This document shows positions 9,194 through 17,312 of a stretch of DNA of 46,409 nucleotides, in pieces. Origin of the DNA: Lachnospiraceae bacterium (GTDB lineage Bacteria; Bacillota; Clostridia; Lachnospirales; Lachnospiraceae); assembly GCA_024682555.1 (NCBI GenBank), contig JAIKZD010000148.1:1-46409 (forward strand), written 5' to 3'. The notes beneath the pieces are model-generated. The model was not told where the DNA came from and did not search any database. It worked only from the letters and a program-made list of their open reading frames with translations. Within the stretch, counting starts at the first letter, position 1. Each line of letters starts with the position of its first letter. The position numbers and the translations under genes are program-made.

Positions 9194-10164
9194 AACCGTT
9201 TTTCAGTATTCTGATACCTGTATATAATCAGGTAGGCAAAATGGATGAATGTATCGCATCTCTGAATGCACAGCAGTTTGAGGATTATGAGGTGATCTTT
9301 GTAAATGACGGATCCACCGACGAGTCCGGAAAAATGCTGGAAGGATTTGTTAAGGAGGATCAGAGAAGAAGGGTCCTTACTCATGAAAAAAACCGCTCTC
9401 TTCTCGCGGCAAGGTATACGGGAATGCACGATGCAAAAGGTGAGTATATCCTGTTTCTTGACAGTGACGACTATCTGGCGGATGATGCTCTTTTACGGAT
9501 CAAGGAAGAGCTTGACAAGAATCCCGTCGACATCCTGCGTTTCGGATATATCAATGAGCCCGAAGGATCCACTGTGCCCGCACCGATGTCGGAGAATCCC
9601 CTTAAGGATCTTTTTAACGGGGACATAGCCCCTTCCGTATGGAAAAACTGTTATAACCGAAAGGTCATAGAATCGCTTCTTGAAAAAACGGAGCCCTTCT
9701 ACTGCAATATGGCAGAGGATGCCTGCATTTCCGGAATGCTCTTTTCCATAGCCGGAAGCTTCGGAAGGCTGGATAAGAATCTGTATCATTACAATACCGG
9801 CGGCATGTCAAGCGGAAATGTTTCTCTGTCCCTTGAAAAGCTTAAGAGGGACATGGCAAGCGTTCTCGAAGCGGGCGGTCATGTAGCGGCCTTTGTTGAG
9901 AAGTACAGGCCGGATTATGAGAAGAACGTAAAGGTATCCGCAGACCGTATGATAGAGTTTGTCATCTTCCAGCATGTGATCTTTGAAGAAAGCTGGGACA
10001 AGGTCTTTGAGTACCTTGAGTATGTAAAGGAAGGCGATGACGGAAAGTACAGCCGTTTCTTTGACATGGCCTGCAATAAACTGATCCCTGTAAGGGTAAA
10101 GATGCATCTGGGCATTAAGCTTACCGCAGAGGACAGAATAAATATCTTTGACAGATTAGATTAG
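9190..10164 (+). CDS. GT2 family glycosyltransferase A
   Basis: 324 residues, starting inside the previous stop (ATGA). FSILIPVYNQ, VNDGSTDES and the metal-binding LFLDSDDY (DSDD at 91-94) define a GT-A fold GT2 enzyme using a nucleotide sugar. The C-terminal 200 residues are helical and family-unassigned; no membrane segment is seen, so the enzyme is probably peripheral at the inner membrane face. It is a clear paralogue of the gene that follows (shared HEKNRSLLAAR), indicating tandem duplication. Translational coupling to the esterase is likely. The sugar and acceptor are unknown. Confidence 0.88.
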   Translation: MKPFFSILIPVYNQVGKMDECIASLNAQQFEDYEVIFVNDGSTDESGKMLEGFVKEDQRRRVLTHEKNRSLLAARYTGMHDAKGEYILFLDSDDYLADDALLRIKEELDKNPVDILRFGYINEPEGSTVPAPMSENPLKDLFNGDIAPSVWKNCYNRKVIESLLEKTEPFYCNMAEDACISGMLFSIAGSFGRLDKNLYHYNTGGMSSGNVSLSLEKLKRDMASVLEAGGHVAAFVEKYRPDYEKNVKVSADRMIEFVIFQHVIFEESWDKVFEYLEYVKEGDDGKYSRFFDMACNKLIPVRVKMHLGIKLTAEDRINIFDRLD

Positions 10165-10173
10165 GAGACTGAT

Positions 10174-11130
10174 ATGGAAAACAGACCTTTTTTCAGTATT
10201 TTAATTCCTGTATGCAATCAGGAGAACAAGATGGATATTTCCTTCGATTCCGTAAGAAGTCAGGGGTTTGATGACTTTGAGATAGTTTATGTGGATGACG
10301 GATCCACCGACGGTTCCTTTGCACAGCTTGAGGAGTTTGCAAAAAGGGATGACAGGGTGCGCATAGTAAGACACGAGAAGAACAGATCCCTTCTGGCCGC
10401 AAGGTTTACCGGGATGAAAGAGGCAAGGGGACAGTATATCCTGTTTCTTGACAGTGATGATTATTATTCCGAAAATACTCTGATCACCCTTAATGACGTG
10501 CTCACAAGAAACCCGGTGGATGTGCTGGTATTCGGGCTTAAATATGTCTATGCGAAACGGGAAGTAATGCCTTTGATCACCGACGATTATCTTAAGGCTC
10601 TTTTCACCGGAGAGATGGCTCCGGGAGTGGTGGTAAAGTGTTGTTCACGAAAGGTGGTCGAGAAGATAACCGAAACGGCGGAACCCTTCTACTGCAACAT
10701 GGGGGAAGACAGCTACATGTCCACCCTGGTATTTTCGAATGCAAGAACGGTGGGTGTCATTGAAAAGCTTTTCTACAATTATGTTGATGAGGGAGGAATG
10801 TCCGCATCAAGGGGAACCCATACCATCGAGAAGCTTAAGAGGGCCCTTGAAAACATGGATGCATCGGGAAGCCATATCATTTCCTACACCGAAAAATACA
10901 AACCCGAATATCTCGAAGGCGCAAAAGAGGCCGCGGCGCGTCTGCTGCGCTATGTGGCTCTTCAGTATTCCCTGTATGAAGAGGATTACAGGAATGTTTT
11001 CGAAGCACTTAACCTGTTAAGAAAAGAAGGCTACAGAGATGCGTTTGATTTTGCCTGCAGCAGGCTGATGGAGATCAAGGTAAAGAGAAGTCTGGGGATG
11101 GAAGCCCCAATAGGCTTTGATCTTAAGTAA
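10174..11130 (+). CDS. GT2 family glycosyltransferase B
   Basis: 318 residues; TTAGGAGACTGAT precedes ATG 10174. FSILIPVCNQ, VDDGSTDGS and LFLDSDDYY (DSDD at 93-96) mark a GT2 enzyme. It aligns along its whole length with the gene immediately upstream (same HEKNRSLLAAR block, same PFYCNM and IEKLKRA/LEKLKRD positions), so the two arose by duplication and may add successive or alternative sugars. No membrane segment is visible. Confidence 0.88.
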   Translation: MENRPFFSILIPVCNQENKMDISFDSVRSQGFDDFEIVYVDDGSTDGSFAQLEEFAKRDDRVRIVRHEKNRSLLAARFTGMKEARGQYILFLDSDDYYSENTLITLNDVLTRNPVDVLVFGLKYVYAKREVMPLITDDYLKALFTGEMAPGVVVKCCSRKVVEKITETAEPFYCNMGEDSYMSTLVFSNARTVGVIEKLFYNYVDEGGMSASRGTHTIEKLKRALENMDASGSHIISYTEKYKPEYLEGAKEAAARLLRYVALQYSLYEEDYRNVFEALNLLRKEGYRDAFDFACSRLMEIKVKRSLGMEAPIGFDLK

Positions 11131-11161
11131 TGAATCTACGGATATACAGATGGAGGATGGC

Positions 11162-12472
11162 ATGTTATTAGGAGTATCGAATCAGTATTTTTATTATACG
11201 AGAACGGGGAACAGTTCCTTTGAGTGCAACTTAAAGATCGAATTCAATGAAAAGGTCCATCAGGAAAAGTTTAAGGGTGCGGCATGCAGAGCCCTGAAAC
11301 TGTATCCGGAGCTTTCGGCAAGAACGGTCATAAAGGATAAAAAGCTTTCCGTCGTACCGAATGATGAACCGCCCGTATTTATTCCCGATGACGGAACGAG
11401 GATCACTCTGGGAGGCGATGCTTCAAACGGACATCTTTTTTATTTCAGGATGGGAGAGCATTCCGCCGCCATGCCTTTTTACCACGGACTTACTGATGCT
11501 CACGGAGCCCTGACCTATTTAAAGACCGTCCTTCTGTTTTATTATGAAGACATGGGATATGACATAGGAGAAGAGAATAAGCGGGAGCTTTTGAAAGTCA
11601 TCAGGGTGAAGGAAGAGGACATCCCTTCCGGGGATGAGAATGACAGGTGGGATCCGTACAGAAAGTACGGGGATCCCTTGGCAAAGCCCGAATGGAGCTA
11701 TGATTTCCCAAAAGCTTTCGGGATGGACATTCCCCTGTATCCCGAGGGAGGCGCGGACGTACATAAATATGTGGCGGAGCTTAAGACCTCTGATTTCCTT
11801 GCAAAGACAAAGGAACATGGGGTTTCCTTCGTCCCTTATCTTGTGGACGTCGTATCCGGCGGGATCCACAGACACATGAAAGCAGGGTCCTTACCGGTAG
11901 TTACCATGGTCCCTGCGGATATGAGATCCCTCTTCGGTACGCAGACCCTTGTAAACTTTTCGGATGCAATGTTCTTCCCCTGGTATGAGGAATATGAAAA
12001 ACTTTCCGTACAGGAAAGATGCGATATCATCAAGAGCCAGATGATGAAGCAGAGACAGGCGGATAATTTCAGGCTCATGATGGCCGGTAAATGCAGTGAG
12101 GTGGATGGTCTGATCGGAAGTGACAGGCTGTCGGAGCTGACCGGTGAGAAGCCCGCAGCGGAAAAAAAGGCGGCACCCGCCCCCCGGAGACTGACCTATG
12201 CGATCTCATATCCCGGAAAGATGGATCTGGGGTACGGTTTTGATGAAAAGATCCTGGATTTTTACTGCGATGTTACCGTAAATACATCTTCCATAATAGT
12301 AATGACCTACAGGGACAGCATGAAGATCCTTGTGATCCAGCGTTCCGATGACAGGACTTTTCCCGAGACGATAATAAAGGCCCTTGAGGATGCCGGTATT
12401 CCGGCCTCACTCAGGGATCTCTCTCTTGACAGACCCGATATCCTCGATTTTGATGCATTGAAAAGAGTATAA
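11162..12472 (+). CDS. Condensation-like (HxxxD) acyltransferase 3
   Basis: 436 residues from ATG 11162, chosen because GGAGG at 11152-11156 lies five bases upstream and the resulting N-terminus MLLGVSNQYFYY aligns with MKLGASNKYFYY of the paralogue at 1801. The frame is open further back to a TTG at 11117 (overlapping the previous gene) with another ATG at 11150. FYHGLTDAHG carries His108 and Asp112 of the HxxxD motif. TMVPADMRSLFGTQTLVNFS is nearly identical to the matching region of acyltransferase 1. A Lys/Ala/Pro-rich stretch (about residue 338) is an insertion relative to that paralogue. It is likely one of three enzymes acylating different positions of the same product. Confidence 0.75.
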   Translation: MLLGVSNQYFYYTRTGNSSFECNLKIEFNEKVHQEKFKGAACRALKLYPELSARTVIKDKKLSVVPNDEPPVFIPDDGTRITLGGDASNGHLFYFRMGEHSAAMPFYHGLTDAHGALTYLKTVLLFYYEDMGYDIGEENKRELLKVIRVKEEDIPSGDENDRWDPYRKYGDPLAKPEWSYDFPKAFGMDIPLYPEGGADVHKYVAELKTSDFLAKTKEHGVSFVPYLVDVVSGGIHRHMKAGSLPVVTMVPADMRSLFGTQTLVNFSDAMFFPWYEEYEKLSVQERCDIIKSQMMKQRQADNFRLMMAGKCSEVDGLIGSDRLSELTGEKPAAEKKAAPAPRRLTYAISYPGKMDLGYGFDEKILDFYCDVTVNTSSIIVMTYRDSMKILVIQRSDDRTFPETIIKALEDAGIPASLRDLSLDRPDILDFDALKRV

Positions 12473-12478
12473 GACAGA

Positions 12479-14227
12479 ATGAAGATCATCCTGAAATATA
12501 TCGACGGAAAAAACAGGATATGGACACTTGTAAGCGCTGTACTCATCATAGTGCAGTGCTATCTTGAGCTTATGATCCCGGATCTGGTTTCCCGGATGAC
12601 CGAAAAACTCCAGTCGGATCAGGTGGTACTTTTCGAGGTTGTAACACCCGGTTTAATGATGTTTGGCTGCGCCGCCATGAGTTTTCTGCTCTGCCTTACC
12701 ACAGGCTTTCTTATAGCTAGGATGTCCTCGGCGATGGCCACCGGCCTGAGGAAAGCGGTTTTTGACAAGACGCTTGAATTCTCTCTTGAGGAGGTGAGCC
12801 GTTTTTCCGCGGGAAGCCTCATCACCAGGTGTACCCAGGATATCCTCATGATACAGACCTTCTTTTCCTCGGGACTGCAGCTTCTGATAAAGGCGCCTTT
12901 TCTTGCGGGTATAGCCATTATCAAGATATCGGGACAGAGGGTGGAATGGACCATCGCCACTGCTGTGGCGGTATTTGCCATCCTTATCATGATGACCGTG
13001 ATCATAGTGGTGTGCAGCAGCAAGATGGCGGGGATGCAGCGTTCCATAGACGGCCTTAACAAAAGGAGCAGGGAACATATATCCGGTCTCAGGGTCATCC
13101 GTGCCTTTGACACACAGGAGTTTCACAGAAACAGATTCGAAGAGATCAATTCGCGGTATGAAAGCCTGAGCCGTTCAAACGGAAGGGCAATGTCACTCAT
13201 GCTCCCGGGCTTTGTATTTATAATGTACGGACTGAACCTTGCCATATATCTCATTGGCATAGTTGCGGTATCGGAAACCGGTCTGCCTCAGAGGGCATCG
13301 GTCTATGCCAGCATGGTGGCCTTTTCTTCCTATGCTCTTCAGATCGTGCAGGCATTTATCTGTCTGGTGCGGGCCATAATGCTGATGCCGAGGATGACGG
13401 TTTCCGCAAAGCGTGTCAGCGGGGTTCTTAATACTGTTCCTGCCATCAGGGACGGAAAGGGTGTTCTGCCGGAAGAAAAGGGAAGCATCGAATTCAGAAA
13501 TGTGTCCTTTAAATATCCCGGTTCAAATGAATACGCATTAAAGGATCTTTCCTTCAGCATAAAGGGCGGCGACACCGTTGCCTTCATAGGACAGACCGGA
13601 AGCGGAAAGACCTCCGTGATGAATCTCATCCCGAGACTTTATGAGGCAACGGAAGGAGAGGTTTTGGTAGACGGTGTCAATGTGAAGGATTATTCCATCA
13701 AAACGCTCCGTGACAGACTGGGATATGTACCGCAGAAGAGCAGACTTTTTACCGGTACCATTGCCGGAAATATCGCTTACGGCGACAACGGCAGATTTAA
13801 TGCAAGTCTTAAGGAGATCGAAAAGGCGGCCCGTGTGGGACAGGCGAAAGAATTCATAGAACAGAGAGAGGGGGCCTATGATTCCGAGGTGACTCAGGGA
13901 GGATCCAATTTCTCCGGCGGACAGAGGCAGAGGCTTACCATCTCAAGGGCCATCTGCAGGGATCCGGAGATCTTTTTGTTTGACGATTCTTTTTCGGCAC
14001 TTGACTTTATGACAGACAGAACGCTCAGAAATGAGCTCAGGAAAACGGCAAAAGGTGCTACGGTCATTATCATTGCCCAGCGTGTCGGCACCATAAGAAA
14101 GGCCGACAGGATATATGTGCTTGACCGGGGACGGATTGTGGGCGAAGGTACCCACGAGGAGCTTTTAGACACCTGTGAAGTGTACAGGGATATCGTGGAA
14201 ACGCAGCTTTCCGCGCAGACAGGCTGA
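12479..14227 (+). CDS. ABC exporter half-transporter, degenerate-site subunit
   Basis: 582 residues: six-helix transmembrane domain (about 15-305), then an ATP-binding domain. Walker A is GQTGSGKTS and the signature is canonical SGGQRQR, but Walker B reads IFLFDDSFSALD with Asp in place of the catalytic Glu, and the switch His is Gln (IIAQRVGTI). These are the usual changes in the degenerate-site half of heterodimeric exporters such as TM287/288. The partner is encoded immediately downstream. It starts 6 bp after the acyltransferase. The pair probably exports or flips the operon's product. Confidence 0.93.
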   Translation: MKIILKYIDGKNRIWTLVSAVLIIVQCYLELMIPDLVSRMTEKLQSDQVVLFEVVTPGLMMFGCAAMSFLLCLTTGFLIARMSSAMATGLRKAVFDKTLEFSLEEVSRFSAGSLITRCTQDILMIQTFFSSGLQLLIKAPFLAGIAIIKISGQRVEWTIATAVAVFAILIMMTVIIVVCSSKMAGMQRSIDGLNKRSREHISGLRVIRAFDTQEFHRNRFEEINSRYESLSRSNGRAMSLMLPGFVFIMYGLNLAIYLIGIVAVSETGLPQRASVYASMVAFSSYALQIVQAFICLVRAIMLMPRMTVSAKRVSGVLNTVPAIRDGKGVLPEEKGSIEFRNVSFKYPGSNEYALKDLSFSIKGGDTVAFIGQTGSGKTSVMNLIPRLYEATEGEVLVDGVNVKDYSIKTLRDRLGYVPQKSRLFTGTIAGNIAYGDNGRFNASLKEIEKAARVGQAKEFIEQREGAYDSEVTQGGSNFSGGQRQRLTISRAICRDPEIFLFDDSFSALDFMTDRTLRNELRKTAKGATVIIIAQRVGTIRKADRIYVLDRGRIVGEGTHEELLDTCEVYRDIVETQLSAQTG

Positions 14228-14237
14228 GGAGAGGATC

Positions 14238-15989
14238 ATGGGTTCGGGTATAAGATTTATACTTAAAAATCTAAAACCGTATAAGATCAGGATATCACTG
14301 GCAGTGATCTTTTCGTTAGTTTCTTCACTGGCTCTTGTTTTGCTGCCGGGAAGCCTTAAAACCATAGCTTCCTATATAGAGACGAATCTTAAGGGAAATC
14401 TGTCCTTTGATGATGTGAAGGGCTCTATCCTGTTTTTCGCGGCGGCACTTATCCTTTATTTTGTGTGTAACCTCTTACAGGGAATACTTATGTCGGATTC
14501 CACGGTCAGGTTAGGCTCGGATCTTCGGCGCAGGATCGATGAAAAGATAGATTCCCTTACGCTGTCCTATATAGATAAGCAGTCCGAGGGCGATCTTCAG
14601 AGCCGTATGATCAATGATGTGGATACCCTTACCACCTCCCTTTCAACCTCAATAGGCTCCGCAGCTTCAAATCTTCTGCTGGTGGTATTCTGTCTGGTGC
14701 TGATGTTTCGTACCAATGTTGCCATGTCCGTGGCTCTCCTTGTTTCCACCATGATAGGCTTTGCTTTTTCATCCATAGCCATAAGCATCAGCCAGCCCGA
14801 ATTCGTAAAGCAGCAGGGACAGCTCGGTGCCCTCTACGGTCTTGTAAATGAGACACTTAACGGACACCTTGTGGTCAAGGCCTTCAACTGTGAGGATGAT
14901 GTCAGGGAGCAGTTTAACGATAAGAATAACGAGCTGTATAAAAGCTCCATGATGTCAAGATTCCTTTCGGATCTTATGCAGCCCCTTACGGTTCTGTCTT
15001 CAAATCTGAGTTATATCGCGGTCTGCATAACGGGTGCCGTACTCAGGGTAAAACATGGCAGCGCCTTTTCCATCGGGGATATAGTGGCATTTATCCTGTA
15101 TGCGAATCTGTTCACCTCGCCGATCTCCGGTCTTATCCAGACCGCATCCGCCCTGCAGCCTTCCGCAGCCTGTGCGGACAGGATAGCGGAGCTCCTTGAA
15201 GGTCCGGATATGGAAAGAAAGGCGGAGAAGCCTGAAAAACCCGCAAGGATCAGGGGAGATGTAAGCTTTAGGAATGTAAGCTTCGGCTATGTGGAAGGGC
15301 AGACCATACTTAAGGATCTCTCGGCGGAGGTTAAGCAGGGACAGAAGATCGCCATAGTCGGAAAGACCGGTGCCGGAAAGAGTACCATGGTGAACCTGCT
15401 CATGAGGTTTTATGATGTGAGAAGCGGTGAGATCTGTCTCGACGGCATACCCATAACCGAATATACGGATGAAGAACTTCATAATGCGATAGGCATGGTA
15501 CTGCAGGATGTATGGACATTTGAAGGCACCATAAAGGAGAATATCCTCTACGGCAGGGAAGATGTTTCGGACGGGGAACTTGACAGGGTACTGAAGGCCA
15601 CGGGGCTGTCCTGGCTCATAAGCACACTGCCCGAGGGTGTCAATACCGTTCTTTCCGAACAGTCGGGCATATCCGCAGGACAGCTGCAGCTTATGACCAT
15701 TGCAAGAGCCATGATAAGAAATACTCCTGTCCTCATCCTTGATGAGGCCACCAGCAATGTGGATACGCGGACCGAGAAGCTTATCCAGGAAGCCATAGAC
15801 AATCTCACAAAGGGAAGAACCTCCTTCGTTATCGCTCACCGGCTTTCCACCATCCAGAACGCCGATCAGATATTCGTTATGGAGAGCGGAAATGTTAAGG
15901 AGATCGGAAGCCATGAGGAGCTGCTTAAAAAGGGCGGACTCTATGCGGAGATCTATAACAGCCAGTTTGAGAAGGATGATGAAGAATAA
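14238..15989 (+). CDS. ABC exporter half-transporter, consensus-site subunit
   Basis: 583 residues from ATG 14238, which has GAGGAGAGGATC directly upstream; the frame is open back to 14175 inside the previous gene, but that extension lacks support. Six transmembrane helices (about 15-305) precede an ATP-binding domain with GKTGAGKST, catalytic Glu in LILDEATSNVD and His in VIAHRLSTI. The signature is atypical, ISAGQLQL. Combined with the previous protein, one ATP site has Glu plus canonical SGGQ (hydrolytic) and the other has Asp plus altered signature (degenerate), exactly complementary. It is the last gene of the long operon. Confidence 0.93.
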   Translation: MGSGIRFILKNLKPYKIRISLAVIFSLVSSLALVLLPGSLKTIASYIETNLKGNLSFDDVKGSILFFAAALILYFVCNLLQGILMSDSTVRLGSDLRRRIDEKIDSLTLSYIDKQSEGDLQSRMINDVDTLTTSLSTSIGSAASNLLLVVFCLVLMFRTNVAMSVALLVSTMIGFAFSSIAISISQPEFVKQQGQLGALYGLVNETLNGHLVVKAFNCEDDVREQFNDKNNELYKSSMMSRFLSDLMQPLTVLSSNLSYIAVCITGAVLRVKHGSAFSIGDIVAFILYANLFTSPISGLIQTASALQPSAACADRIAELLEGPDMERKAEKPEKPARIRGDVSFRNVSFGYVEGQTILKDLSAEVKQGQKIAIVGKTGAGKSTMVNLLMRFYDVRSGEICLDGIPITEYTDEELHNAIGMVLQDVWTFEGTIKENILYGREDVSDGELDRVLKATGLSWLISTLPEGVNTVLSEQSGISAGQLQLMTIARAMIRNTPVLILDEATSNVDTRTEKLIQEAIDNLTKGRTSFVIAHRLSTIQNADQIFVMESGNVKEIGSHEELLKKGGLYAEIYNSQFEKDDEE

Positions 15990-16047
15990 AAAAGAGTAAA
16001 AAAGCGTAAAAAAGAGAAAAAACCCTTTTCAATCATGCGAAAAGGTT
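15987..16047 (+). other. 10-bp repeats and hairpin at operon end
   Basis: Three tandem 10-bp units (TAAAAAAGAG or TAAAAAAGCG, starting 15987, 15997 and 16007) begin at the stop codon. They are followed by an imperfect hairpin 16021-16047 (AACCcTTTTC, 8-nt loop, GAAAAGGTT). There is no clear T-run after it, so termination here is uncertain. Confidence 0.4.
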
Positions 16048-16054
16048 GTATAAT
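16026..16054 (+). promoter_or_regulatory. Possible sigma-A promoter of the GGDEF gene at 16127
   Basis: TTTTCA (16026-16031), 17-bp spacer, TATAAT (16049-16054). The -10 is perfect and the -35 weak. It overlaps the right arm of the operon-end hairpin. Confidence 0.5.
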
Positions 16055-16074
16055 ATAAACAATTTTACGACACA

Positions 16075-16100
16075 TGTCACAAATAACGATTAACGTGACA
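16075..16100. promoter_or_regulatory. Inverted repeat, candidate operator
   Basis: TGTCAC (16075-16080) and GTGACA (16095-16100) form a perfect 6-bp inverted repeat with a 14-bp spacer, 21-35 bp downstream of the -10 and 26 bp before the GGDEF start. The position suits a repressor site; no regulator is assigned. Confidence 0.35.
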
Positions 16101-16126
16101 AAAATGCTGATACAATCTGACTTTGT

Positions 16127-17212
16127 ATGAAAGAGAACCGTTTTTCCGTTAAAAAAACAATACAGGTCATCAATGCGAGAAAATACCCTTTGATGAATAC
16201 CATGGGCGGTATGATACATATCTTTTTCGCCGCCCTGTTTTGGTATTTCAGGGTATGGCCCATGGTCATATTCAATGTGATAAGCCCCATCTGTTATTTC
16301 AAGGTATCCGGTCTTTACAGGGAAGGAAAGCTTCTCACACTCTTTTTGTTTGACTATTTTGAGATATCGATCCATGCCATCGCGGCTTCCATCTGTGTGG
16401 GCTGGGATTTCGGTTTTGAACAGTTTATCTTTACCCTTGTGCCCTATGGTTATTTCATTTGCTATGAGCTTTACAAGGGACGCAAAAGATATCTGATGGC
16501 ATCGATACTGGGAGGCATTAATGCAATTGCCTCCATTGCGGTCAGATGGTACACCTTCCGGCATAAACCGCTGTACGATCTTCCGGTCAAGGCCGCCTTT
16601 TATACCCATCAGTTCAATTCCATACTTACCTATACGGTCATGTTCTTCTTCCTGGTGCTGTTTCTGTATGAGCTTCAGCAGAAGGAGGCGGGGTATGAGG
16701 CAAAGAACGCCGTGCTCAATCACGAGGCCTCGGTGGACCCTCTTACCGGAATGCTGAACCGCAGGAGCATGCAGAGCTGTCTTGAGAGTGCTTATCTGAA
16801 TAAGTCGAAGTTCTCCGTGGCGATGATCGATCTGGATGACTTTAAGAAGATCAACGATTCTTACGGACATGATGCCGGAGATCTGGTGTTAAAGGAAATG
16901 ACAAGGATCGTCCGGGAATGTGTTCCCGAGGGAAATCCAATCTGCCGGTGGGGCGGTGAAGAAGTACTTATCATGTTTGACGGCATGGGTAAGGATGAAG
17001 CCGCAGAGGTCTGTGAGAAGATAAGGGCTTCCATGGAAGCAGACATAATAGATTTCTATGACAAGAAACTTAACGTTACGATGACCATCGGCGTGGCGCC
17101 CCAAAGAATGGCCTACAGCATTGATGAGACCATAGCCGAGGCTGACGAGAAGATGTATCACGGCAAGCAGAGCGGCAAGAACCGGGTGGTGGCAAATTAC
17201 AAGGGCCTGTAA
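16127..17212 (+). CDS. Membrane diguanylate cyclase (GGDEF protein)
   Basis: 361 residues. Residues about 15-190 contain roughly six hydrophobic segments (for example TVMFFFLVLFLYEL), forming a membrane sensor. A short linker leads to a GGDEF domain beginning DPLTGMLNRRSM, with active-site GGEEV (276-280) in RWGGEEVLIMF; Glu at the third position and a C-terminal Val are tolerated variants. No RxxD inhibitory site is evident upstream of the motif. It should make cyclic di-GMP in response to an unknown membrane signal. No EAL, HD-GYP or PilZ protein is in the window. It is convergent with clpB. Confidence 0.9.
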   Translation: MKENRFSVKKTIQVINARKYPLMNTMGGMIHIFFAALFWYFRVWPMVIFNVISPICYFKVSGLYREGKLLTLFLFDYFEISIHAIAASICVGWDFGFEQFIFTLVPYGYFICYELYKGRKRYLMASILGGINAIASIAVRWYTFRHKPLYDLPVKAAFYTHQFNSILTYTVMFFFLVLFLYELQQKEAGYEAKNAVLNHEASVDPLTGMLNRRSMQSCLESAYLNKSKFSVAMIDLDDFKKINDSYGHDAGDLVLKEMTRIVRECVPEGNPICRWGGEEVLIMFDGMGKDEAAEVCEKIRASMEADIIDFYDKKLNVTMTIGVAPQRMAYSIDETIAEADEKMYHGKQSGKNRVVANYKGL

Positions 17213-17232
17213 GAAAATGAGAAAAAGTGAGA

Positions 17233-17280
17233 AAGAGGGACGGTTCCTATGTCTCAAAAGACAGGAGAACCGTCCCTCTT
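17233..17280. terminator. REP-like hairpin between convergent genes (copy 1)
   Basis: A 14-bp stem (AAGAGGGACGGTTC, 17233-17246, with its complement 17267-17280) encloses a loop containing GTCTCAAAAGAC. It lies between the 3' ends of the GGDEF gene and clpB, where it can terminate both. It shares the GGGACGGTTC/GAACCGTCCC core and GTCTCAAAA centre with copies at 44654 and 45967. Confidence 0.75.
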
Positions 17281-17312
17281 AAAACTCTATTTTCACAAAA
17301 GGAGGAGCGGGT

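Noticed and set aside
15000..15914. 304-codon open frame on the minus strand
   Set aside because: It is the antisense shadow of the ABC transporter gene; no ribosome site or recognisable protein.
15953..16870. 305-codon open frame on the minus strand
   Set aside because: It is antisense to the GGDEF gene at 16127, whose domain structure is clear.
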